DNA of 64,000 nucleotides, from contig NZ_NRSM01000001.1 of assembly GCF_016584105.1 (NCBI RefSeq), positions 186,001-250,000 of the forward strand, in the 5' to 3' direction. This DNA is from Ectothiorhodospira shaposhnikovii (GTDB lineage Bacteria > Pseudomonadota > Gammaproteobacteria > Ectothiorhodospirales > Ectothiorhodospiraceae). The notes under the pieces are model-generated. The model had not been told where the DNA came from and made no database searches. It saw only the letters and a list, made by a program, of their open reading frames with translations. The position numbers and the translations under genes are program-made. Shown piece by piece: positions 36,813 through 45,476 of this stretch. Every line of letters begins with the position of its first letter. Position 1 is the first letter of the stretch.

Positions 36813-38825
36813 TCAGACCCTCCAGCCCAGCGCCTCGGCCCGGCGTCGGGCCAGGGCAGGGATGTCCTGGGCCACGAAGTGGCTGTGCAGTACCTGCACC
36901 CCGATCATGTGGTTGATCACCGCATCCAGCTGCACCTGGGTGGAGGCGGAGGTCTCCGGCGACTCATGCAGTGCGAACAGGGCCTTCACTCCAGCCGGGT
37001 CCAGCAGGCCCGCATCCTGGATGGCCTGATCCGACAGGTACTGGTCCGCCAGGGCCTTCATCGCCGCCCACTTCTTCGGGTCCGTGTGGGCCGGCGGGGC
37101 CATGAAGGCGAACTTTTCGCGCTCATACAGCACCTTGGGCAGCAGTCCCTTCATGGCCTCCCGCAGCACGTACTTCTCGGTCCGGCCCTTGATGCGCATG
37201 GACGGCGGCAGGTGTACCGCCAGATCCGCCAGATGGTGGTCCAGGAACGGCGGTCTGGCTTCCATGGAATTGGCCATGTCTACCCGGTCACCGCCCCAGG
37301 TGAGGATCTGACCTTCCAGCATGGTCTTGATCCAGACGTACTGGGCCTTGTCCAGGGGATGGCGGCCTTCGATCATGTCGCCGTCCAGGGCTTCGGCAAT
37401 GGCGCGGCCCGGCTCGTAGCCCCGGACCGCATCCCGGTGATGGACGGCCATCAGGCCCGGGGCATGGGCGGCGCTGGCCAGCCAGGGCTGCAGGCAGGAA
37501 GGGGTGAAGCCCACCAGGGCATCCAGGGCCGGGTCATGCAGTTCGTTTTCCGCCAGCATGGCTCCCTTGAAGAGCTGGTTGCTCTCCGCCAGCAGCTGTT
37601 CCCAGCTGGCCCGCTCCGCCGGAGACAGGGTGTCCAGGCCATGCAGGAACATGTCCCGACGGAAGGAGGGGTAGCCGGCAAACAGCTCGTCGGAACCCTC
37701 TCCGGTGACCACCACCCGGTAGCCGGCCCGGTTCACGTGGCGGCTCATCAGGAGCTTGGCCACTCCCAGGGTGTTGTAGATGGTGCGTTCCGCGTGCCAG
37801 AGGGTTTCCACCAGGTTGTCGTAGAGGTGGCCGGCATCCAGGCGCATGATGTCCTGGTCCGCCCCCACGCTGCGGGCCATCTCCTGGGCAATGGCGGTCT
37901 CGTCGTAGTCGGCGTTGTCGAAGCCGATGGTGAAGGCTTTGACCGCCGACTGCTGGTGGGCTGCCGACAGGCCCAGGGTGATGCAGGAGTCGATGCCGCC
38001 GGAGAGATAGCAGGCCACCGGCACGTCCGCCTCCAGGCGCAACTGCACCGCCTCCATGAGCTTTTCCCGGATGCCCTCGATGTAGAACGCCTCGTCCTTT
38101 TCCTCGCCCCGTTCCGACAGCAGGGGAAAGTCCATGTCCCAGTAGCGGTCGTCGCGGATCTGGAACTTGCCGTGACGACGCTCGATGGTGACCACGTGTC
38201 CGGGCTTGACCTGATGGATGCCCTCGAAGGCGGTGCTGCCGGGGACCATGGTCTGCATCAGCTGGTGATACAGGCCCCGGGACTCGAACCGGCGCGGCAC
38301 GTCCGGATGGGCGAACAGCACCTTCAGTTCGGAACCGAACACCACGCTGCCGTTGACCTCGGTCCAGTACAGGGGTTTGACGCCGAACCGGTCGCGGATC
38401 AGCATCAGGCGATCCCGCTGGCGATCATAGAGGGCGATGGCGAACTCACCCCGCAGTTGGGGCAGCATGTCTTCCAGACCCTGGCCCCGATACAGGTGCA
38501 GCACCATCTCGGAATCGCTTTTGGTGCGGAATCTTGCCCCTCGGGAGGTGAGGTCGGTGCGGATGCGCTTGTAGTCGTAGAGTTCGCCGTTGACCGCCAG
38601 CATCAGGTTGCCGTCCTCGGACAGGAAGGGCTGGCGGCCCCGGTTCTCGTCCAGGTCGATGATGGTCAGGCGGGCATGGGAAAAGCCCACCCCGCGGTCG
38701 TCCTGTACCTTGTAACCGAAACCGTCGGGGCCGCGATGGTGCTGGATGGCGGCCATGGCCACCAGGTTTATGGGATCAACGGGTTTTTGCGGGTCGGCAT
38801 GAATGACGCCGGCGATACCACACAT
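36813..38825 (-). CDS. Asparagine-synthetase-type glutamine amidotransferase
   Basis: 670 residues. The class II glutaminase domain starts with the Cys2 nucleophile (MCGIAGVIHADP) and contains HHRGPDGFG, FSHARLTIIDLDENRGRQPF and AVNGELYDY. The synthetase domain has the PP-loop YLSGGIDSCITLG near 270 and VVVTGEGSDELFAGYP. The family forms carboxamides via acyl-adenylates; members can make asparagine or amidate other carboxylates, as the asparagine-synthetase-like enzyme does in N-acetylglutaminylglutamine amide synthesis. AAGGAGTG precedes the chosen ATG. It ends an operon with a carbamoyltransferase and two carbamoyl-amide hydrolases, so I infer that it amidates an N-carbamoyl amino acid. True asparagine synthetase remains possible. 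Confidence 0.88.
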   Translation of the reverse strand: MCGIAGVIHADPQKPVDPINLVAMAAIQHHRGPDGFGYKVQDDRGVGFSHARLTIIDLDENRGRQPFLSEDGNLMLAVNGELYDYKRIRTDLTSRGARFRTKSDSEMVLHLYRGQGLEDMLPQLRGEFAIALYDRQRDRLMLIRDRFGVKPLYWTEVNGSVVFGSELKVLFAHPDVPRRFESRGLYHQLMQTMVPGSTAFEGIHQVKPGHVVTIERRHGKFQIRDDRYWDMDFPLLSERGEEKDEAFYIEGIREKLMEAVQLRLEADVPVACYLSGGIDSCITLGLSAAHQQSAVKAFTIGFDNADYDETAIAQEMARSVGADQDIMRLDAGHLYDNLVETLWHAERTIYNTLGVAKLLMSRHVNRAGYRVVVTGEGSDELFAGYPSFRRDMFLHGLDTLSPAERASWEQLLAESNQLFKGAMLAENELHDPALDALVGFTPSCLQPWLASAAHAPGLMAVHHRDAVRGYEPGRAIAEALDGDMIEGRHPLDKAQYVWIKTMLEGQILTWGGDRVDMANSMEARPPFLDHHLADLAVHLPPSMRIKGRTEKYVLREAMKGLLPKVLYEREKFAFMAPPAHTDPKKWAAMKALADQYLSDQAIQDAGLLDPAGVKALFALHESPETSASTQVQLDAVINHMIGVQVLHSHFVAQDIPALARRRAEALGWRV

Positions 38826-38854
38826 AGGGCACTCCTTGAGGCTGTGAATTCGAC

Positions 38855-38925
38855 ATCTGCGCGGGAGCCTGCCCGTGGATCCAATGGGCACGGCAGTTCG
38901 CCGGCAAGGCCGGCTCCCGCGAGGC
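38855..38925. repeat. REP-like palindromes between carbamoyltransferase and amidotransferase genes
   Basis: CGCCGGCAAGGCCGGC followed by TCCCGCGAGG, plus a GCGGGAGCCTGCCC half at 38861. They resemble pseudomonad-type REP units and lie in the 106-bp intergenic gap. Confidence 0.55.
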
Positions 38926-38931
38926 GGGGGA

Positions 38932-39999
38932 TCAGGGGGTGTCCATCACTTCGCTGATGCGACGGACGATGCAGGTGAGCAGGGCCATGCGGATGAAGAC
39001 CGCGCCCCGGGCCTGGGCGAAGTACCAGTTGTGGGGGGTGCCGTCCAGATCCGTGGACAGCTCCTCCCCCCGCGCCAGGGGATGCAGGATGATGGCCCCC
39101 TGTTTGAGGGGCGAGGTGGTGGAAAGCTTGAGGTCGGCGCCCATGGCCTCATAGCTGTCGCCCACCCAGGCAATGGCATTGATGTACACCACATCCAGGC
39201 CGGGCAGCTCGGCGTTCAGATCCTGGGCCACACGCACCGACAGGCCCAGTTCGGCCAGTTCTTCCTGCTGACCCGGATCGAAGGGCTGGGTTTCGTCGGT
39301 GACGATCACCACTTCGCTGAAGGCACCGGAGAAACGGGCCAGGAGCAGCAGCAGGCTGCGCACGGTCCGCATGCGGTTGGGGACGCCGATGATGCCCACC
39401 CGGACCCGCCGGTTCGCCGGCAGGTCCGGTTCCAGCAGTTCCGGCCGCCACTTGAAGATGGTGTACAGGTCCGCCATGGCCTGGGTGGGATGCTCGTCAA
39501 TGCCGTTGCCGGCATTGACGATGGGGATGCGCAGGGTGTCGAGCATCTCGTAGATTGCCCGGTCCTGATTGCTGCGCAGGACGATCACGTCACCATAGTT
39601 GTTGAACATCTCGGCGATGTCCGCCAGGGATTCTCCCTTGGCCATGCCCGTGCTCTTGGGGTCGGTGATGGACATGATGTCGCCGCCCAGCCGGTGCCAG
39701 GCGCTCTCGAAGGAGAGGCGGGTACGGGTGCTGGGCTCATAGAAGGCGCTGATGAGGATCTTGCCCTGCAGGGGCAGGTGCATCAGCGCCGGGGTGCTCT
39801 CGTACTGGGCCGCCAGACGGAACAGCTGGGTGAGTGTGTCCCGGTCGAACTGGCGCGACGACACCACGTGGCGGCTGGACAGGGCCACCAGGTGGCGGGG
39901 GTCTTCGGCGATGCTTTCCATGAGCGCCTTGGGGCGCTCGATGCCGGCGGTGCCGTCCTTGGGCCTGAGCGGCTTTTGCAGCTGGGCGTCGACTACCAT
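38932..39999 (-). CDS. PyrB-like carbamoyltransferase of altered acceptor specificity
   Basis: 355 residues, about 45 longer at the N-terminus than E. coli PyrB. The carbamoyl-phosphate site is intact: STRTR (90-94), the 80s-loop Lys121 in MAKGESL, HPTQ at 170-173 and PNRMRTVRS (208-215). In aspartate carbamoyltransferase the aspartate carboxylates are held by an RVQKER motif; here the matching stretch is YINAIAWVGD (272-281), so the key Arg and Gln are replaced by Ala, and HPLP has become HPLA (306-309). It therefore probably does not use aspartate. GGAG precedes the ATG. I infer carbamoylation of another amine, perhaps glutamine or a relative. Confidence 0.88.
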   Translation of the reverse strand: MVVDAQLQKPLRPKDGTAGIERPKALMESIAEDPRHLVALSSRHVVSSRQFDRDTLTQLFRLAAQYESTPALMHLPLQGKILISAFYEPSTRTRLSFESAWHRLGGDIMSITDPKSTGMAKGESLADIAEMFNNYGDVIVLRSNQDRAIYEMLDTLRIPIVNAGNGIDEHPTQAMADLYTIFKWRPELLEPDLPANRRVRVGIIGVPNRMRTVRSLLLLLARFSGAFSEVVIVTDETQPFDPGQQEELAELGLSVRVAQDLNAELPGLDVVYINAIAWVGDSYEAMGADLKLSTTSPLKQGAIILHPLARGEELSTDLDGTPHNWYFAQARGAVFIRMALLTCIVRRISEVMDTP

Positions 40000-40029
40000 C
40001 GTTGCGTGTCTCCTGATGCGTCTTGAAAG

Positions 40030-40051
40030 CCCCTCACCGCTGGATGAGGGG
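40030..40051 (-). other. Intergenic hairpin in the carbamoyl operon
   Basis: CCCCTCA/TGAGGGG stem with an eight-base loop in the 70-bp gap between the isochorismatase-like and carbamoyltransferase genes. It has no T run, so RNA processing or attenuation is more likely than termination. Confidence 0.4.
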
Positions 40052-40069
40052 GGAGAGGAAGTATCCGTT

Positions 40070-40810
40070 TCAAGCGGCTCCTTCCACCTTGGAAATCTCC
40101 GCCAGTGCCTGTTCCGTGCTCATCACCCGTGCATAGCGGTCCTTCATGGTGAGGATCGTGGCCCGCTCCAGTTCCGGGGTCACGGTGGCCACGGCATCCT
40201 CGATGAGGGTGACGTAGAAACCCAGGTCGCAGGCATCGCGGATGGCGGTTGAAACGCACTCGTTGCTGTACACCCCGACAACGAACAGGGCGGTGATCTC
40301 CAGATTGCGCAGCACGTACTCCAGGTTGGTGGAGGTGAACACACCGCTGGCGGTCTTGTTGATGATGATCTCGTCCCCCTGGGGCGCCACCTTCTCCAGG
40401 AACTCCGCCTCCTTGGAGCCGGGCGCCGCATGCAGACCCAGACGCTTGTGTCCCGGCCCGCGGTCACGACCGTCCCGGGTCAGGGACTGGATGCGGGTAT
40501 GGATCACCTCCAGGCCCAGGGACCGGAAACCGTCCTGCAGCCGGCGCACGTTGGGCAGTACCAGCCGGTCCAGGCGGTCGAAGTAGTAATCCTGGGCTTC
40601 CGGCGGCAGGCCGGAGCGCTCGGCATCGGCAAACACCCCCCAGCCCCGGGCCGCGTCCAGGTACTGCAGGTCGACGCACAGCAGGGCCGCGTGATGGGAG
40701 ACCAGGGCCCGGTTCAGGGCCCGGTTGGTAATCAGGGTTTCCCGGTACTGCTCCCGCAGCGGGTCGATGTTGTCGTAGGCCGGATCACGGCCGGAGGTCT
40801 TGTCGTTCAT
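40070..40810 (-). CDS. Isochorismatase-fold cysteine amidohydrolase (N-carbamoylsarcosine amidase-like)
   Basis: 246 residues. The catalytic triad is visible: Asp47 in LLCVDLQY, Lys152 in IINKTASGVF and Cys185 in GVYSNECVSTAIRDACDLGF. Members with this triad (N-carbamoylsarcosine amidase, RutB, nicotinamidase) hydrolyse amides and ureido groups rather than isochorismate. The start overlaps the M20 hydrolase stop by ATGA. With a carbamoyltransferase, an N-carbamoyl amidohydrolase and an amidotransferase around it, its likely substrate is an N-carbamoyl amino-acid amide or derivative; this is inference. Confidence 0.87.
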   Translation of the reverse strand: MNDKTSGRDPAYDNIDPLREQYRETLITNRALNRALVSHHAALLCVDLQYLDAARGWGVFADAERSGLPPEAQDYYFDRLDRLVLPNVRRLQDGFRSLGLEVIHTRIQSLTRDGRDRGPGHKRLGLHAAPGSKEAEFLEKVAPQGDEIIINKTASGVFTSTNLEYVLRNLEITALFVVGVYSNECVSTAIRDACDLGFYVTLIEDAVATVTPELERATILTMKDRYARVMSTEQALAEISKVEGAA

Positions 40811-42063
40811 CGCAGTGTCTCCGTGTCACGGGCCGCCAGCGACAGCACCGCCTGCAGCATGAGGTTGGCGCCCCGTTCGATGTCTTCCCAGTTGGTCCAC
40901 TCGGCGGGGGAATGGCTGCGTCCTTCCAGGCTGGGGACGAACACCATGCCGGTGCGGGCGATGCAGGACATGATCTGGGCATCGTGAGCGGCGCCGCTGG
41001 GCATGCGCAGATGGGCGAAGCCGAGGGCGTCCGCCTTGTCCGACAGCAATTGCACCAGGCCCGGATCGCAGCGCTGGGGCGGCAGCTCCGAGAGCACCTC
41101 GAATTCGAACATCAGCCCCCGGCGACGGGCCATGGTGGACAGGGTGCGGCGGAAGGCATCGGACAGCCCCTTGAGGGTGTCCGGGTCCGTGTCCCGCACA
41201 TCCAGGGAAAAGGTGGTATGGCCGGGTACCGTGTTGGCGGCGCCGGGACGCAATTCCACCCGGCCGATGGTGGCCCGGCTGTGGGGGCTGCCGTGTTCCT
41301 CCAGGATGCGGCCGATCTCGCCGGCAAACTCGGCCAGGCCCTGGAAGGTGTCATTGCGCATGTCCATGGGGGTGGTGCCCGCGTGGTTGGTCTGGCCCTT
41401 GAGCTGGACCTCCCACTTGAACAGGCCGGTGATGGCCTCCACCACGCCGACGCTGATATCGCCCCGATCCAGCACCGGTCCCTGCTCGATGTGCATTTCC
41501 AGATAGGCGTGAATGGATTCCTTGGAACGGCGGGCGAACAGGGCGGCATTGGCATCCAGGCCCCAGGCCGCCATGGCCTCGGTGAGGCTGATGCCGTCCA
41601 GATCCCGGGCGTTGTGGACCTGGGCCGGACTGAGCTGCCCCGCCATGGCCTGGGAGCCGAACAGACCGCCGAATCGCCCCTCCTCGTCGGTGAAGTTCAC
41701 CACTTCCAGGGGGTGACGCAGGGTGATGCCGGATTCCTTGACCGTGCGCAACACCTCCAGCCCCACCAGCACCCCGAGGGCGCCGTCCAGGGGGCCGCCC
41801 CCGGGCACCGTGTCCAGATGGGAGCCCATCATCACGCTGGGGCGGCTGCCGTCCCAGTCCAGGCGACCGTGCAGATTGGCGGCGCCGTCCTCATAAAAAT
41901 CCAGGTCGGCGGCCAGGATACGTTCCTTGAACCAGCGTCGTCCGGCCAGATCCCCCTCGCTGAAGGCCATGCGATGGATGCCCCGGTCGGCATCCCGGCC
42001 GATGGCGGAGAGATCCTGGATATCCTGTTGCAGACGCTGGAAATCAATGCGGGCGTGGGTCAT
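40807..42063 (-). CDS. M20-family N-carbamoyl-L-amino acid hydrolase / allantoate amidohydrolase-like enzyme
   Basis: 418 residues. Zn-dependent amidase of the HyuC/AllC/beta-ureidopropionase branch. Metal ligands are in GSHLDTVPGGG (His82), DGALGV (Asp93), FTDEEG (Glu127/128), HIEQGP (His191) and EGRSHSPAEW near the C-terminus; GQTNHAGTTPMDMR and PSGAAHDAQI are family signatures. Relatives remove the carbamoyl group from N-carbamoyl amino acids, releasing CO2 and ammonia. It lies between the MarR and isochorismatase-like genes and would complete a recycling branch for a carbamoylated solute. Confidence 0.9.
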   Translation of the reverse strand: MTHARIDFQRLQQDIQDLSAIGRDADRGIHRMAFSEGDLAGRRWFKERILAADLDFYEDGAANLHGRLDWDGSRPSVMMGSHLDTVPGGGPLDGALGVLVGLEVLRTVKESGITLRHPLEVVNFTDEEGRFGGLFGSQAMAGQLSPAQVHNARDLDGISLTEAMAAWGLDANAALFARRSKESIHAYLEMHIEQGPVLDRGDISVGVVEAITGLFKWEVQLKGQTNHAGTTPMDMRNDTFQGLAEFAGEIGRILEEHGSPHSRATIGRVELRPGAANTVPGHTTFSLDVRDTDPDTLKGLSDAFRRTLSTMARRRGLMFEFEVLSELPPQRCDPGLVQLLSDKADALGFAHLRMPSGAAHDAQIMSCIARTGMVFVPSLEGRSHSPAEWTNWEDIERGANLMLQAVLSLAARDTETLR

Positions 42064-42091
42064 GGGCGCTCCCGGAAAGGGGGTCGGGGGA

Positions 42092-42604
42092 TCAGTCGTC
42101 GGCGATGGGGCGCAGGGCGGCCTGCTCGTCGCGGGCCTCCATGGTGTCCAGCAGCAGGCCCAGTCCGGCTTCCAGCCGGGCCAGTTCCGCCGTCGGCATG
42201 GCGCGCAGCGCCCGGTTCAGGGCGCCCTGGGCCGGGGCCGGGGCATTGTCCAGCAACGCCTGTCCGGCGGCGGTCAGATAGAGGCTGACCACCCGCTGAT
42301 CCTTGTCTGCCCGGCGCCGCTCCATCAGTCCCCTGGATTCCAGCTTGTCCAGCATATTGGACGCAGTGGAGGCATGGATGGACAGGCGCTGGGACAGGTC
42401 ACTCACGTTCAGGCCCGGTTCCAGGTGCATTTCCCACAGGGCCCAGAGCTGGGCGGCACTCACGCCGCAGTCGGTGCTGATGCGCCGGGAATGGGCCTGC
42501 AGGGAACGAAACAGCACTCGCAGATGCTGGATCACCAGCTGCACCCGGTCATCGTTGCCGGCCGGGGAAATGGGGGCGGGGGCGTCGGTTTGCACCATGG
42601 ACAT
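42092..42604 (-). CDS. MarR-family transcriptional regulator
   Basis: 170 residues with a winged helix at about 45-115: LWALWEMHLEPGLNVSDLSQRLSIHASTASNMLDKLESRGLMERRRADKDQRVVSLYLT. It leads the minus-strand carbamoyl/amide set (28 bp before the M20 gene) and is divergent from sucrose synthase. The 76-bp gap holds two TTGNACAA motifs that may be its operator, so one regulator could govern both solute pathways. The signal is not evident. Confidence 0.92.
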   Translation of the reverse strand: MSMVQTDAPAPISPAGNDDRVQLVIQHLRVLFRSLQAHSRRISTDCGVSAAQLWALWEMHLEPGLNVSDLSQRLSIHASTASNMLDKLESRGLMERRRADKDQRVVSLYLTAAGQALLDNAPAPAQGALNRALRAMPTAELARLEAGLGLLLDTMEARDEQAALRPIADD

Positions 42605-42615
42605 GGGCGATCTTT

Positions 42616-42638
42616 TTGCACAAAGTGTTTTTGTACAA
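42616..42638. promoter_or_regulatory. Possible MarR operator between marR and sucrose synthase genes
   Basis: TTGCACAA (42616-42623) and the perfect palindrome TTGTACAA (42631-42638) lie 15 bp apart centre to centre in an AT-rich stretch, the only non-coding space between the divergent genes. Confidence 0.45.
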
Positions 42639-42680
42639 TAACATCAGTCCGGTGAATGACACAAATCAAAGGGGGCACAC

Positions 42681-45065
42681 ATGCTGGAATCCCTGTGCAA
42701 CGACATCACCACCCATCGGGAATTTTCCTACCTGCTGCTGCGGCGGTTTCAGGGCATGGGACGGGCCTTCGTCCTGCGTTCCGACCTGCAGGATGAATAC
42801 CGGGCACTGGCCGCGGAGCACCCCGAGCCGCCGCCGGAACACAGTCCACTGGTGCAACTGGTGGAGGATGTCCAGGAGGCCGTCATCGCCTCGCCCTGGG
42901 TGTGTCTGTCCGTGCGCCCGCGGGTGGGTCGCTGGTGGTACCTGCGCATCCATGCCGACGAACTGGCCGTGGAGCCGCTGACCGTGGGCGAGTTCCTCGC
43001 CTTCAAGGAGCATCTGGTCAGTCCCCGTCGGCTCCATGACAAGCCCCTGGAGTTCGATATCGGCGCCTTCCAGCGCAACTTCCCCAGCATGCGCGAATCC
43101 CGCTCCATCGGCCGCGGTCTGGAATTCCTCAATCGCAAGCTCTCCAGCCAGCTTTTCGACCGGGATGGGGTGGGGCTGCACAAGCTGTTCCTGTTCCTGC
43201 GCGAGCACCGCAGCAACGGCCGGCAACTGATGATCAACGACCGTCTGAGGGACGTGGACGCCCTGCGCTCCACCATCCGCGCCGCCGAAAAACGGCTGCG
43301 GACCCACAGCCACGACACCCCCTGGGCGGATGTGGCCCACGCCCTTCAGGACCTGGGTCTGGAACCCGGTTGGGGCAAGGACGTGGGGCGGGTGCTGGAG
43401 AGCCTGCGGCTACTGTCGGACCTGCTGGAAGCGCCTTCACCGGAGACCCTGGAGCGGTTCCTGGCCCGCATCCCCATGATCTTCAGCATGTTGATCCTGT
43501 CGCCCCATGGCTTTTTCGGCCAGGCCAACGTGCTGGGACTGCCGGACACCGGGGGACAGGTGGTCTACATCCTCGACCAGGTGCGCGCCCTGGAGCGGGA
43601 GATGCACCGCCGTCTGGAGGAACAGGGGCTGGACATCCAGCCCCGCATCCTGGTGATGACCCGGCTGATTCCGGAGGCCCGGGGCACCACCTGCGACCAG
43701 CCGGAGGAGGCCATCTCCGGCACCCAGAATGCCAAAATCCTGCGGGTGCCCTTTCGCAACCGGGATGGCGAGGTGGTGTCCCAGTGGATCTCCCGCTTCG
43801 AGATTTGGCCCTATCTGGAGCGCTATGCCGATGACGTGGAGACCCGGGTCAAGGCGGAACTGGGGGGGCGCCCCGACCTGATCGTGGGCAACTACTCCGA
43901 CGGCAACCTGGTGGCCACCCTGCTGTCCGCGCGCATGCAGGTCACCCAGTGCAACATCGCCCACGCCCTGGAAAAGACCAAGTACCTCTACTCGGACCTG
44001 TACTGGAAGGACAACGAGGACCAGTATCACTTCTCCTGCCAGTTCACCGCCGACCTGATCGCCATGAACGCGGCGGACTTCATCATCACCAGCACCTATC
44101 AGGAGATCGCCGGTACCGACCACGCCATCGGCCAGTACGAGAGCTATGACGCCTTCACCCTGCCAGACCTGTATCGGGTGGTGAAGGGCGTGGATGTCTT
44201 CGACCCTCGATTCAACATCGTCTCGCCGGGGGCGGACTCGGAGGTCTATTTCTCCCATCATGAGACTGATCGACGCATCCGGGGTCTGCATGAGGAACTG
44301 GAGGAGATGCTCTTCGGCGGTCCTCATCCGGAAGGGCGAGGGGTGTTGGCGGACCCGGACAAGCCGGTGATCTTCACCATGGCACGACTGGATCGCATCA
44401 AGAACATCACCGGGCTGGTGTCCTGGTATGCCAACAGCCCCGAGTTGCGGGAGCAGGCCAACCTGGTGGTGATCGCCGGTTATGTGGACGGCTCCCGCTC
44501 ATCGGACCGGGAAGAGCAGGAACAGATCGGCCACATGCATCATCTGTTCGACGAATACGGCCTGGATGGGCAGGTGCGCTGGCTGGGGGTGCGTCTGGAC
44601 AAGGTGCTGTCCGGCGAGCTGTACCGCTTCATCGCCGACCGAAAGGGGGTGTTCGTGCAACCGGCCCTGTTCGAGGCCTTCGGCCTGACGGTGATCGAGG
44701 CCATGGTGTCCGGTTTGCCCACCTTCGCCACCCTCTACGGGGGTCCCCTGGAGATCATCGAGCACGGCCGTTCCGGCTACCACATCGATCCCAACCACGG
44801 CGACGAGGCGGCCCGGACCCTGATGGCGTTCTTCCAGCGCTGCGCCGAAGACCCCAACCACTGGGCGCGGATTTCCGAGGCCGGCATGCGCCGGGTGGAG
44901 GCCCGCTATACCTGGCAACGCTATGCCGAGCGCATGATGACCCTGTCGCGGATCTACGGCTTCTGGAAGTACGTCACCAACCTGGAGCGGGCGGAGACCC
45001 GGCGCTACCTGGAGATGTTCTACGCCCTCCAGTACCGGCCCCTGGCAGCCCGGCTGGAGGGGTGA
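42681..45065 (+). CDS. Sucrose synthase
   Basis: 794 residues, the normal length. Reversibly converts sucrose and a nucleoside diphosphate to NDP-glucose and fructose. The GT4 core begins at about 275 with [21 protein letters not shown], followed by [30 protein letters not shown] and the nucleotide-sugar EX7E motif [26 protein letters not shown] near 665. The N-terminal regulatory region is present. AAGGGGG precedes the ATG. In halophilic phototrophs sucrose is a compatible solute. Divergent from the MarR-led carbamoyl operon, and a PfkB kinase that could use the fructose is encoded at 30.2 kb. Confidence 0.95.
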   Translation: MLESLCNDITTHREFSYLLLRRFQGMGRAFVLRSDLQDEYRALAAEHPEPPPEHSPLVQLVEDVQEAVIASPWVCLSVRPRVGRWWYLRIHADELAVEPLTVGEFLAFKEHLVSPRRLHDKPLEFDIGAFQRNFPSMRESRSIGRGLEFLNRKLSSQLFDRDGVGLHKLFLFLREHRSNGRQLMINDRLRDVDALRSTIRAAEKRLRTHSHDTPWADVAHALQDLGLEPGWGKDVGRVLESLRLLSDLLEAPSPETLERFLARIPMIFSMLILSPHGFFGQANVLGLPDTGGQVVYILDQVRALEREMHRRLEEQGLDIQPRILVMTRLIPEARGTTCDQPEEAISGTQNAKILRVPFRNRDGEVVSQWISRFEIWPYLERYADDVETRVKAELGGRPDLIVGNYSDGNLVATLLSARMQVTQCNIAHALEKTKYLYSDLYWKDNEDQYHFSCQFTADLIAMNAADFIITSTYQEIAGTDHAIGQYESYDAFTLPDLYRVVKGVDVFDPRFNIVSPGADSEVYFSHHETDRRIRGLHEELEEMLFGGPHPEGRGVLADPDKPVIFTMARLDRIKNITGLVSWYANSPELREQANLVVIAGYVDGSRSSDREEQEQIGHMHHLFDEYGLDGQVRWLGVRLDKVLSGELYRFIADRKGVFVQPALFEAFGLTVIEAMVSGLPTFATLYGGPLEIIEHGRSGYHIDPNHGDEAARTLMAFFQRCAEDPNHWARISEAGMRRVEARYTWQRYAERMMTLSRIYGFWKYVTNLERAETRRYLEMFYALQYRPLAARLEG

Positions 45066-45074
45066 GCATGCCGG

Positions 45075-45476
45075 TCAGTTCAGCAGCAATGCCTGCCTGA
45101 CCCAGCCGTGGGGCAGGTCGGTGGCGTCTGCCAGAATGTCCAGGAAGGTGTCGCAGGTGTCGGGGCTTCTCTGCCGCAGGAGGGAGAAGTGCCCGAACAC
45201 CAGGACCACCGACTTTGCCTCATGGATCTCGTCATCGCCGAGGGTATCGGCCAGGGCATCCCAGTTGAAACCGAACCAGGCGGGCAGGCCGCAGCTCTGA
45301 TAGAGGGCGTGCAGCAGGGTGTCCTTGTCGAATACCGGCGCCCGGTCCACCCGCACCACCCGGAGGCCGCGGGCCTGAAGGGTCTCCATCAAGGCCTCCA
45401 GCTCTCCCTCCAGGGGGGCTTCGATGATGGGTTTTGTGCCGTGCAGGACGGCTTCCACGATGGCTTCGGGCAGCAT
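45075..45476 (-). CDS. Barstar-family RNase inhibitor
   Basis: 133 residues with the barstar signature SCGLPAWFGFNWDALADTL and a helix-strand pattern matching the RNase-blocking face. Its start codon overlaps the stop of the barnase-like gene (TGATG). No signal peptide, so it would protect the cytoplasm. Slightly longer than classical barstar (about 90 residues), with an added N-terminal portion. Confidence 0.85.
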   Translation of the reverse strand: MLPEAIVEAVLHGTKPIIEAPLEGELEALMETLQARGLRVVRVDRAPVFDKDTLLHALYQSCGLPAWFGFNWDALADTLGDDEIHEAKSVVLVFGHFSLLRQRSPDTCDTFLDILADATDLPHGWVRQALLLN

